From Hygrophila difformis (taxonomy: Eukaryota > Streptophyta > Magnoliopsida > Lamiales > Acanthaceae), in assembly GCA_030278955.1 (NCBI GenBank), contig JAOANR010000001.1:19943468-20007467 (forward strand): 64,000 nucleotides of DNA, given 5' to 3'. Under the pieces are notes generated by a model. That model was not told the origin of the DNA. It ran no database searches and was given only the letters and a program-made list of their open reading frames with translations. This document shows positions 47,501 through 58,280 of this stretch, piece after piece. A program made the translations under genes and the position numbers. The first letter of the stretch is position 1; every line of letters starts with the position of its first letter.

Positions 47501-48014
47501 GCAGCTATTATAATCCCGGAGGGATGAACCGCCAAGGCTTCCACCGACCACTATCTGGATCATGCAAAATAACAACTATTAATTAATATACAGATCACGA
47601 GCTAGTTATCCGTGTGGGAATACCCGCCAACATTAATCTGATATATTCCTTACTAGCTGTTTCACACATCACGGAAAAGACAGAATAAAATAAAAGAAAA
47701 TATTTCGGGTCATCTTGCATGAGAGACATTGGTTTCTCATGCAAGGATATGGAACTAATCCATAATTACTCTTCATGTCTAAATAATCGCTCATTCCATA
47801 ATTAATTAATTAACTATAGTCCGGATTATATACTTAGATCATTAGAGTTTAATCATTTGTAGAAGAATCTTTTAATAGGGAATTGAACAAAGTTCTTTAT
47901 ATCAAATTAATCATGGGTTGAGATCATTGGATTTCAACCTCAAAATATCAATACAAAGGTTCAATTAATTAATGGATTGAGATGAAGAATGAGAATTTGG
48001 CACAAGGTGCCACC

Positions 48015-48490
48015 TTGTCGCGATGCAGGGTTTGTGTCGCGGAGCGTGGCTTCGCGACAAAGGTTTCGCGACAAAGGGGTGGGAAATAAAAGAAATGGGA
48101 TTTTGAAAGTTTAGGGTTTGTTTTGTCGCTAAGTAAAGAAAATTTTTGTCGCGGAACGTGATTCCGCGACAAGACCATAGCGACAAAAAGGTGAAAATTG
48201 GACAAGGCATAATTCTTGTCACGGAACAAGAGATTTTGGCGCGGAACGTGGTTCCGCGACAAGGTTGCTTCGCGACAAAGCCCTTCCAGAATAAAATCAC
48301 AAGTATTTGGGTCCTTGGTCGCTAATCAAGATTTTGTCGCGGAACGTGGTTCCGCGCCAAGGGGTGTTTCGCGACCAAGGGTTTTAAAATAATGGTCAAC
48401 AAATGTTCTTTGGCACCTTTGTCGCCAAAGCACCATTTTGTCGCGGAACGTGGTTCCGCGACAAGAGTTGTTCCGCGACAAAAGTGTGTC
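48015..48490. repeat. Palindrome cluster E-II, 3' LTR (GTCGCGGAAC word)
   Basis: Full copies around 48031, 48150, 48240, 48336 and 48440: GTCGCGGAAC, then GTG on the plus strand (CAC on the element strand), then GTTCCGCGAC, as in B. Confidence 0.9.
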
Positions 48491-49103
48491 CAGTACACAT
48501 GTCAGAAAAGTAAAGTGGAACAGTGGCATGCATTATGTGTGATCTCACCCATTTCAGATTCAAAAGCTAAACTAAGCTCAAAATAACAAAACAGAATTTG
48601 AATCTAGCTAGAACATGCTTGAACAAAATAGAAATAAGCAAACTTAAAACTTAAGAAACCCTAATCTAAGCTTGATCATCCATAAGCATGCAACATTATC
48701 CCAAGAAAAAGTCACCAAGCAGTGACATTAAAATGCAAAAACAAGGGTCAAATGACCCAAGGAAAATGAAAACAGTAAGATTCATGGGGTGTGAGACCCA
48801 TTTCATGATTTTGGGACACAAATGGAGAATGTTTTCCCATTTTATTAAACGGTGTTGTTCATACTCATGGTTTGAGTACCACAAACCCTTAAACAAAAGT
48901 TTAGAACAAAAACAAGGTTTAAAACTGGCTATCTAACCCAAGTGCAGTAAACTATTTCTAACTAGTGCATAAATTAAATAATACAAAAGAAAATCTAACT
49001 AAACTACCCTAAACTAAACTAAACTACTGAACTCCCCAACTTGTCTTCAAGAAGGTGTAGTTTTTCTAAAATTCTTCCAACCTTTAGCTCAAAGGAAACA
49101 CCT

Positions 49104-49114
49104 CATATTTATAG
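49104..49114 (-). promoter_or_regulatory. Element E 3' LTR TATA box
   Basis: CTATAAATATG on the minus strand after AAGGCCCATGAGCTTAGGG. Cluster I lies just upstream. Confidence 0.6.
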
Positions 49115-49182
49115 AGGGGAAACCCTAAGCTCATGGGCCTTGATTTGAGCCCATTGTGTCTCAAGACATCACACACATCACA

Positions 49183-49440
49183 GCTTTGTCTCGGAGCACC
49201 AAGTTTGGTCGCGGAACACACTGCATGTGGCAAAGCTTCTCGACTGGGTCTTGTGTCTCTAAAAATGTATCTTGGTCGCGGAATGGACCTTTGTCGCGGA
49301 ACAGGGCATCGCGACAAAGGTATCGCGCCAAGGGGCTTCGGCTGGTCTCTTCTTCATCTGGGCCACTTGGTCGCGGAACCCCTCCTTTGTCGCGGAACAC
49401 TGTATCGCGCCAAGGGGCTTCCGCGACAAAGGTCTTCCTG
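49183..49440. repeat. Palindrome cluster E-I, 3' LTR
   Basis: Half-sites GGTCGCGGAA, TTTGTCGCGGAAC and TCGCGACAAAGG with several GCGCCAAGGGG variants. Confidence 0.8.
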
Positions 49441-49736
49441 GGCCTGCTGGGTTGGGCCAGATGGGCCGAAAATATTCTTTTTGTGGGCTTTTCTCTCTTT
49501 TTCCCATCTTTTTCATTCCTTTTTCTTTTTCTCATGTTTTTGGATTTTTCTAACATAAATATGTAATAAAATTACATATTTATGCCTTTTTCACACCAGC
49601 TTATTATTTTTACAATTATGCATAAATTAGTCCAATTCGACTGCTTTCTTACTTAATGTAAGACCGGAATGCGATCAAATGCCCGTTTAAGACACGGAAA
49701 TGGATTGAAAATAATGGTCATTTTTGGCCATTATCA

Positions 49737-51384
49737 ACATCCTCACATTTAATACTGATCGTCCCCGAGCAGTCAGAGTCAATGTTCGTAAGAACACGGA
49801 CTCTACATATTCAATTCATTTTCGTGGCTTCATAAATCACATACTTTTAGATTGGGATAAGACAATCAAAACTACAAGTGTTAAATTCCCTTGATTGCAA
49901 TGTTTAATGAAATGATACTTGCTCACTATATCGGGCCTACAAATCAAACAGTATTATCAATCCTTCATGAACATCATGTTTGAAAAATGCAGAGATTAGG
50001 GATGGGAATTAAAGGATGACATGAACATGTGTAATACGACAAGGCCTCACATATAAGAGAATCGGAAAAAATCACTCACTCTCAATTGGGGTTTAATCAT
50101 GAACGCTCAAAGTCAAATTTAATTAAATTATCCCATAAGCTTGCAATCAGACCAACTCGCTACCGGCTCATTTCTTCAAATCAAGATCACGAGGTCTTAT
50201 TTAAGGGTTATAACGGGGCATACGGTTGTAACATTAGGTAGGAAAGGGAAATTATTGGGCTAGGAAGTGGCAAGAATTAATTCTATCATAACTTGGCATT
50301 TTTATTTAAAATTTATGATCATCAATGTTTCTTTCTTTTGTTTTTCTTTTTCCTTTGCATGACATTAGACTAAATCTAATTGCTTGTCATCTGCAATTTA
50401 TTTGTGTTGAATGACATTCAACTTTTTTTTTTTTTTTTTTTTTGAATCGGTTTATAGAATACCGATTTATAGTTTTTTATTGATGATCAAAATTGTAATG
50501 CCTTGATAGAATTCATCCTTGCACACTTGGGTTTGATTTTCTTGGTCTTTTTGTAGGGCTAGGAATAATATGAAGGGCTTCAAAGAAAAATTAGGCTTAT
50601 AGGCTCAAATTGGTTAATCCTAAAGGGAAAACATTTTTGAGTTTGGAATTTAAAAGAAGGCCACAATTTGGGTTTTTCTAAGTGCCTCGATCATATGCTT
50701 GATTTTTGGAATATGGCATGGTCTTGAATCGGTCCCAATTGCAAGTTCTAGTTTCCTTTAATCAAAATGATTCACACATCAAAGAAAATGAATGAGTAAA
50801 AGTGACTCATGGCTCAAATCTCACAAGGTTGGGTTAATTCATGTCATACAATATTCTCAAATTTAATCCAAGCTTATTTCTAACAATTTATTTGATCAAA
50901 ATCTCTAACATGCAGATTTATTACCCAATAAGCTGATCGCATCATTAAATTTTTATACCTCAAAACCTCAGGATTTCATGTCATGCATGTTCTCAATTAT
51001 ATTATCCCAATTTAAAAGTTTGAAAATTTAATCATAAGCCCAAATTCAACATGTGAATTTAGAGCAATTCTATGCATATTTTTGCTGGTTATTTAATTTA
51101 AAGCAGTAAAGAGGCACTGCTGACATACAGAGCATGTCAACAGCAAATTTTTGGCCTGACAGTCACTTATTCATCTTGGACTGTCAGACATCTTTTCAGA
51201 AATAAAAGAACCAAATAAAAGAACCAAATAAAAACAAAGATTGTTGTTGGGGCTGCAAAATCCCAATCTGAAAGCAGTAATTATATCAATTACAAGAGAT
51301 TTCATTTGCAATCAAATCTATCTTGCATGGATGAATTGAAATTCTCTTATATGATATTTACAATTAAGCTCAGAAATGATGGAG
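49737..51384 (-). other. Element E 3' untranslated region
   Basis: 1.65 kb after the stop codon. It begins at the LTR edge with AAATGTGAGGATGT (49737-49750, the likely polypurine tract). It contains GTTGAAT/ATTCAAC (50406-50422) and AATCGGT/ACCGATT (50445-50467) hairpins around a T run of about 20. Most of it matches the 3' interior of B and C, which places the break point of their deleted gene just upstream. Confidence 0.75.
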
Positions 51385-54300
51385 TCAGGGATCGCCATCT
51401 TTCTTCTCGTCTGATTTCTTGGAGGAGCCAGCTTCATCAGGGATCTTCTCGAGTAAGGTTTGCAGGAGCTGATTTTGACTAAGGATCAGTGATTCCACCA
51501 TTTTTCGATTCTTCTCTTCTTTTTCTAGCATCATCATTCTGAATTCCTCGTCTCTCCTTTCCTTCTCCAACTTCTCCTTCCGTTTCTCTTCTTTTTCTCT
51601 CCTACGCTCTTGGCGTTCTTCCTCTCTCTCCCTTCTTCGCTCTTCACGCTCGTCTTCTGCCCTTTTCTGCTGTCCCTCTTGGCTTGCCAAAATTACATCA
51701 GTCATGGATTTCATTCCCTCGAGCATCGACTGACTCATTCTGCTCACCATCTCAATCGTTTGGGAATCAGCAGGGAACTGAGATACGTTCTGGCTTTGGG
51801 GAGGCATCTGAGATTGAGGTTGAGTCGGAGGTGGAATTGGAATCTCAGTCCGTTCTTGGTCCGCAGGAGGCTCCTCTTGAACATTCGAAGGTCCTGCATC
51901 AGCACAGGTGTTCTGTGTTCCCTTCTTTGTCTTGGGCTGCCTCTTTCGTTTTCTTGATGCCTGCTCACCCGATATGAAAGAGGATTGAGCGTCTGAATCT
52001 CCTCTGACGGACAGTTGGGGGAGAGAGTATTTGATACTCTCACACAAGGGAAGTCTTGGCACACTGATAGGTGGGTTCACTTTCACCACTGTGTCACCCT
52101 CAAACGCGCTCAAATCAACTCCCTGAGCTATGCAGATTCTCCTAATCAGATTTGGATAGCATAGCACCTGTCTATCCTTTATCCTGGTTATCATCACCTC
52201 GAATACATGCCTCCCTACATTTAGTTTTGCTCCGCTCCACATTCTTGCAAATCCCATTAGCACATTTCCAGATGTGGTGTGCGGATGCGAGTTGGGCCGG
52301 ATTTTGGACATGTAGAACTCGTAAGTTGGCATGAACTGTATCCGCAGCCATTTTGCATTGAATGTGTGTCCAGGGGCGGTCACGCTTGTCATGCTGTTAG
52401 CCAAGGTTGCATACTTCGCATATTCAGTCGTTTTGGATCTCTTTGTCATGATCTCATCAGGGGGGAATTCACTTTGGATCTCTGGAGTCCCGAAGAACTG
52501 ATTCAGCCAGTCAGGTGCAATGTTAATCACTTGCCCACGAATCCATGTTGTTCTGGCATCTTTATCAATGTTGCAGAAGAATTCCTTTGTTAGTTCCACG
52601 AAGCCATCTTCGTCGTGATGCAGCATGAAGTTACCCCACTCTTGATTTCTGTAGAAAGTCTCAACAGTGGGGTGCAACAACGCATCGGGTCTGAACCCTT
52701 TATCCGGCACTATCATCTTCTGCAACTTCTTATACTTCTCTGCATTCTCTTTGTTGCCATTGAACTTGATCTGAACCTGTTCTTCACTCAGCTTTTTCTT
52801 CCCATATTCCTTTGAAACGCCCATTCTTTGCCTTACAGTATTTTCAGACCAAAACTCGACTGGTCGAATGGATCCGACAGACTCGTCGTCGCTCGTGTGC
52901 CAGTCTGTTTGATCGTCTCCCTCCTGTGGCTGGTCATCCCTTGGTTCAGCCTCATCTCCCCTCTGACTTGGCTCTTGCTCTCCATGAGCTGCTTCATCTC
53001 CGACTTCCTCCTCAACCTGTTTAATTACATGTTTCATCGTATTGAGTTCACAATTTACAGGTAAAGAGGATGTAGTTACATGAAAGTTACGGTCATCAAC
53101 ATCAGTTGATACCTCCTCCTCCTCCCTAATTCTTGCAGCTCGTCCAACTGGACGTTGGAAAATAGGCGCCATTTGGTCCATGAATTCTTGCTCCTCCTGC
53201 CGAGCTTCTTCTTCCGAATCATTCCCATCTGCAGCTTCAGTTAAAATTCCTCGAACCTTTTCTTTAAGCGCAGCGGTCATGAGATGGTCGTCTGGCTGCT
53301 TTTCCAAGGTTTTGGCCAGTGCTACCGGATCTATGGAATCTTGCGGTCCTTCTGACTGTTCAGGTTGGTGCGACGAGCCTCCTTGAGTGATGAATTCTTC
53401 AATTCTGGCCGTGCCCACGAGAGGATCAATCACTTGACCCACTTTTGTCTGATATTTGATTTGATGTGGCTTTTCTCCAGCATCGATTCTTGTTTCGATC
53501 TGTTCGTTAAGCCTTTTCCTTATATCCCCTCGGATGGTCTCAGCCTCATGTGCAGTGGGGCCAGTCCATGCAGGAGGTTGTTCTTCTTTGATTTTCAATC
53601 CACGCCCCTGCACTTCTCCAGTGATCTTCAGCTCGAAGTCTTCCTCATCACCCCGCTCAACCTCTCCAGATTTCCTGCCTTCCAGATCAGCTTGCATCTT
53701 TCTGGCAGTTTCTTCATCCCTGGTCTGCTGGATATTCTTTATGATCTGCTCTTCCTCTGCAGCTTTCTTTTCCATTTCCAGGCGTTCTTCCTCAGTCAAT
53801 TTCTCTACTCCCGAACCACCTGTTACTTGATCCAGCAAACCAGCTAATGCAAGCTCTTCATTGTGCATCTTCATGGCTAGCTCAGCATCGGATATCACCT
53901 GGTGCTTCTTTTTCGGGGGTGGCGGCGGCATCGGCTTTTTACCTCTGTCCTTGGGATCTGTGGGCTCTACCACTTTCCTGACAGTTGGCTCAGGTTCCTT
54001 GATCTCCACTTTCTTTTCCGGGGCTCTTGCTGGCTTATCCTTGTCAGCGGACTTTATCAACCTTCTCCTCGTTCCCGGTTGAGGTGCTGGCTGACCTTCA
54101 GATGTAACAACAGTAGTGGAGGTTTTCTCGTGCTGTATGGGTGCCTTAGTGGTGGCAGGTGCTACAGCAGATGTTGTCGTTTCAGTCTGAGCTGGCTGTA
54201 CTGGAGTCCGGACTACTTCTTGCTGCACCACTGGCTCGGACGTAGCAACTTCTTGTACTTCAGTCTGTCCTCTTGGTGGTAATGCCGAAGCCTGTACTGC

Positions 54301-57165
54301 TGGCTGGGTAGGCTGTGGGTTGGCCTCAGGAGGAGTGGAGAAGTATGCATCAATTTCAGCGTCAGGATCCTCTTCCCTGTTTGGTTCACCCTCGTAGCCT
54401 AGTTGCTTCTCGGCGCGCTGCAAATAATCCTCAATAAAACTCCTTTGAGTGATTCTCCTCAGTTGGTCCTCCCAGTCCTTCTTGATCTTGGAGCAGAACT
54501 TACTCCGAACATTGTTGTTGTAGTGCAAGACCTTCTTTCCATTAGCAGTACTATTACAGTATTCCAGTGCAAACTTGTCCATTTCCATGATCAATTCCCA
54601 GTAGGAGTCCCTGTACTGATCTATCATGCCCCATACCAGATCCTTTTGAATCCCTTCCAGGTAGGACATGTCTTCTGCCGAATCGTACGTGAGATACACC
54701 CCAGCCTCAGCTTTTGATAGTAAATTGAACTGCCTTTCATTTTTCCTTTTGGGTTTCCAGCCACCTTTTCGTATATCCACTTGTAGCTGATCCCTTAGTA
54801 CTGCTATGTGCTGGGGAAATTCATCATCTTTGCTCGTTCCGTACCGTCCATACCTTCTGTGTGTGAAGATGGTTTCAAGTACCTCATCTGCAGGTAATAC
54901 TACTCCTTCTTCCAGAAAGGACTCAGTGATACTTGGATTGCCTTTTCCCCAGACAGTAGTCAAGTCGTCCCATTGTTCGCGTGCATCCTTGATCATCTTC
55001 CTCATTGTGTTCAACAGTGAGGTGTTGCGGCTTTGTTCAAATTTCTCAGCATTTTTGAGGCGCTTGTACAGGTTGAAGGTCAGCTCTCGATGCCTGGCCC
55101 GAGCTAGATCTGTAATCCACCTATGCTCCACTGGTCCTTTTGCTTCAAACAGATACGGATTCCACTTAAATGGAAATGCTTCATACATCATGATGGCCCC
55201 ACTGTTGATAACCCTACTTAGATCCATGTGTTTGTGTTCGAAGGCCATTCGAACTTGAGGATCTACGATCTGGTTAGGGATGATGATGTCGAAGTCAGCT
55301 ATATTTGGATCTTTCGTTCCCTTTTCCACATGCCGATTCCACACAGCCCTGTGCTCTCTGAACCTCAATTGGATGCGCTCATGATGGACTTCAGGAGTTG
55401 TCTTTTCGTCTTGGGGGGCATACCCCATCATCCTTATCCAAAACTTCTTCAGGAAGTGATAGTAGTCCCTTTCTATCGATGCAGCGACTATCGACCTTTC
55501 CTGTGGAGGAATATGCACGTCCCATCCCGGCGAAAGTTTCAATTTTTCGTCCGTAGTGTGGTCCAGAGGCACCTTATAAACTGATTTGATGGCATCTCTT
55601 GCGTCCTTAATCTCTGTTCGATCAATTGAGGCCTGGTTGCCAGCAGCCTCATATGTGCAGTCAGGCAACCCGATGCCTGAGTGCACTACCAATGCATTCC
55701 TGAAAAAGGTCAAAGTGCTTAGATACATCCAATTTTTTTATGAGTTTTCAAAGACTACTCAGGTGTGAAAATCAACATCCTCACATTTTGAGCTTTGCCA
55801 AGCTCGAAATGTGATTTAAGTGATTTAATTTTGAGTTTATTAAAAGATCCAAAGACAAGGTACTATGCCTTAGGATCTAGAAGGAGATAACTTAATTGGA
55901 TTATTGAGTCCAATTAAAAGGGGGAAGTACAAATGAAAATAAAAATGAAGTGGTCATTGGACCAAAAATTCCTTTTTTTTAGTGGGCCATTGGGCCCAAA
56001 AGTTTGTTTTTCCAATTTTATTAAACAAGCTCGAGGCACTTGTTGAAAATGGAATGAGATGATGATGATGGAATGGATGGCTCGAAAATGGAGTGTGCAA
56101 TGGGGGCATGGCGGGATGGATTCGCTATCTCCGGATTGTTTGGACTGTCATTGGACAGTTAAAACGTTCAAGAAAATGCAAACACTATTTTTTTTACTTT
56201 TTGACAAGGTTGACTTGATTTTATTTAATGAAAAGTGGGATGTGTGTGGTCCCATTTTTGGATTTTTGTAAAAAGGTAGCAGTTGAGGTGGCAAAATACT
56301 GCTACTTAACTCACACTTTTTAGTTCCATTGGGAACAAAGACACTTTGTCAACCAAAATTCCTAGTACTATTTTTGTCTTTTGTGAAAAAGTGGAATGCT
56401 GAAAAGTGGATTGGTGGCACAGACTGCCAAACAAAGACACGCATGCCTTTTCACACAAATTTGCAGCACACATACACGGATATGCCAAACAGGGGAAGGC
56501 ATTAAATGTCAAATTGGCATGCAAAATTCATGAACACAGTAAGGCAAAAACACAAGATCATACCCTCATCCTAGAATCACTACAAACACCCAATAACATA
56601 AAGATGATCACGATTACCCATATGTTCATTAGTGTTCCAGTTTTCAAGCCTTACGATTTTTAGAAACAGATTTAGCAAAATCAACAAGAAAACACAGTAC
56701 AGAAGGAAGGTTGCACATTTACAGTGATAAGAACAGTAGAAAAATCTGAGAGCCCTAAGAACTTGTAAAACCCAACAATGGTGGAGATGGCCCTCGATTT
56801 CTGCTTATGTTATCTATCAACCCTAGATTCTCAAAGTCACAAGCCTATACAGAAACCGAACCCCACCTATGCATCCAAATCATCAAAACAGCACCCTCTA
56901 CTCCTACTCATGCTCGGCCATTGACAAAAATAGCAGGGAATCAAAATTTCAACATGCCCAAACCGCACAATACCTAAAATCGAACTTCACTTAAGTGAAA
57001 AAGACCATAAGGAAACCTATTAGCACATTATCGAGAGTAATAACGCAAGAATCCCCAAAATCACAAAAACAGGGCAGTGGTTCGCGTACGAAAAGGGGTG
57101 GGTAATGCTTACCAAGGCTCGGTTTGCTTCGGAGAAGACGAAGATGAAGGTTCTGACGGCTCCAT
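51385..57165 (-). CDS. Two-exon gene for a Transposase_32-like, coiled-coil nuclear protein (about 1455 aa)
   Basis: I read exon 1 at 57165-57113 (17 codons plus two bases, starting MEPSEPSS) and exon 2 at 55699-51385. The donor is CCTTG|GTAAGC and the acceptor CTTTTTCAG|G; the split codon (TG+G) keeps exon 2 in its long frame. Taken alone, exon 2's frame opens at 55728. Residues below count from that ATG. 1-480 form a charged globular region I do not recognise. 480-900 are low-complexity P/T/Q/E with PMPPPPPKKK near 599. 1020-1210 resemble the 'putative plant transposon protein' domain (Pfam Transposase_32), with TWIRGQVINIAPDWLNQFFG and LNVGRHVFE. RKRKRQPKTKKG near 1257 looks like a nuclear signal, and a basic/acidic coiled coil covers 1325-1420. 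No signal peptide, membrane span, CCHC or RT motif is seen, so it is not gag, pol or an envelope. Role unknown; a DNA-binding regulator of the element is my guess. Confidence 0.7.
55700..57112 (-). other. Intron of the element E gene
   Basis: 1413 bp, GTAAGC to TTTTTCAG. It holds no other convincing frame. Its 3' end carries hairpin module 3 (55781-55814) about 80 nt before the acceptor. Confidence 0.55.
55781..55814 (-). repeat. Element E hairpin module 3, in the intron
   Basis: TCACATTTTGAGCTT pairs with AAGCTCGAAATGTGA (14 of 15) around TGCC. On the element strand AAATGTGAGGATGTTGAT follows, then the splice acceptor. Confidence 0.8.
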
Positions 57166-57322
57166 AAGGGTTGCGAAAATTTGGGCAGAGTTTCCCTTGG
57201 GTTTGGCGTTCGAAAGGTGCGAAGAACACAGTGGTGTACTTCGGGAGAGGTTTCGAGTACGAGAGGTTTTTCAAAAATTTTCTAAGTGTGGGAGCGTGGG
57301 GAAGAAGAGGGAGGCGGAGGGG

Positions 57323-57330
57323 TTTAAATA
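57323..57330 (-). promoter_or_regulatory. Internal TATA box of the element E gene
   Basis: TATTTAAA on the minus strand, 158 nt before the exon 1 ATG. It is preceded by GGCTAGGGTT and GGCCCATTAG, the same words that precede the LTR TATA boxes. Confidence 0.55.
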
Positions 57331-57340
57331 CTAATGGGCC

Positions 57341-57755
57341 GGTCGCGGAACCCTAGCCCATGGTCGCGGAACAGGATTACGCGACCAGGCTTGGCGACAT
57401 TAGAGGTGTCGCGGAGTGTGGGACTTTGTCGCGGAGTCATGCACCGCGACAAAGTGTACCGCGACAAAATGGCGAGGAAAAATGGAGTGATGTCCCCGTG
57501 TCGCGGAATAGGAACTCTGTCGCGGAGTCATGCTCCACGACAAAATGTTCCGCGACAAAGACAAGCAGAGTTTAGGGATGAGTATAACTTTGTCGCGGAG
57601 TTTGCACATGGGCGCGATGCTGGGCATCGCGACAAAATGATCACTCCGCGACAAAGACAAACAAGGGTTGATGATATGGAGAACCTTGTCGCGGAGTTGC
57701 ACTTGGTCGCGGAACGTTGTTCCGCGACAAAAATGGTCATTCCGCGACAAACTTT
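57341..57755. repeat. Palindrome cluster E-III (GTCGCGGA word), upstream of the internal TATA
   Basis: About fifteen half-sites of GTCGCGGA or CCGCGACAAA, several paired across AGTCATGCA-type centres (57426-57455, 57520-57545, 57645-57730). Confidence 0.9.
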
Positions 57756-57901
57756 TTGAATTTTCAAATTTTCAACTGATTGGGCCCGAGTGTGATATTG
57801 GGCCTGCGTCCATTTTATTTGAGTTGGACCTGAATGAATTCAGTCCAAGTAAATTCAAATCATTGGGCCATTATTTAAGATAATCTACTTGCATAAAATT
57901 A

Positions 57902-57999
57902 GGTTGGGTCAGTTCCATTTATCTGCAAGATTTATTTCGGATCTTAAATTTCTTTAAATTCCGAAAATAATTTCTCAGATTTGTGGAATTTTCCCAACC
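57902..57999 (-). other. Conserved stem in the element E leader
   Basis: GGTTGGGTCAGTTCCA (57902-57917) pairs with TGGAATTTTCCCAACC (57984-57999): 7 bp plus 5 bp around a mismatch. B and C have different bases at the same paired positions. Confidence 0.6.
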
Positions 58000-58094
58000 A
58001 AGAACCTGGTTTTCCTTGCTTTTTCTGCTCCTTCTTTTTGGTTGGTTCCGAATTTCCTACAAGACAGATAAATACCCATTAGGTTAGGTTTTCT

Positions 58095-58156
58095 CCTCAG
58101 TTCAACATCCTCACATTTAGAGTCTTGGTACTCTAAATGTTCAATTAATCCTGAGG
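58095..58156 (-). repeat. Element E hairpin module 1
   Basis: The inner stem is ACATTTAGAGT/ACTCTAAATGT (58113-58123, 58130-58140). The outer stem is CCTCAG/CTGAGG (58095-58100, 58151-58156); B and C have CCTCAA/TTGAGG there. Confidence 0.85.
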
Positions 58157-58262
58157 GTACTTTTTCTGTTCTGGATTAAATATATTACATTAAACCAGAC
58201 TGATCTAAGCTAATCTAGGAGTAATCAGGAGTGTAATCCTCTTAATAAATGACGCTGCATCC

Positions 58263-58280
58263 TCCCCGGCAACGGCGCCA
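58263..58280 (-). other. Element E primer binding site (tRNA-Asp)
   Basis: TGGCGCCGTTGCCGGGGA on the minus strand, directly after the 5' LTR end at 58281. Confidence 0.85.

Larger units (their letters stand above)
45202..49736 (-). repeat. Element E 3' LTR
   Basis: 4535 bp. On the minus strand: start at 49736, cluster I (49183-49440), TATA (49104-49114), an approximately 0.6-kb R zone, cluster II (48015-48490), then U5. A primer-site-like copy lies at 45451-45468. No gene. Confidence 0.9.
57756..58262 (-). other. Element E leader between primer site and internal promoter
   Basis: Non-coding. It holds module 1 (58095-58156), an acceptor-like CTTGTAG, a 51-nt mini-exon-like segment (58006-58056, ending CCAG before GTTCTTGG) and a stem at 57902-57999. 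This parallels the interior of B and C. Confidence 0.65.

Noticed and set aside
53365..54282. Plus-strand frames of 126-160 residues opposite the element E gene
   Set aside because: Shadows of the long minus-strand exon; no independent start context.
51385..55728. The long element E frame as an envelope-like gene
   Set aside because: No signal peptide, no transmembrane segment and no glycoprotein-like cysteine pattern; strongly charged with a nuclear-signal-like stretch.
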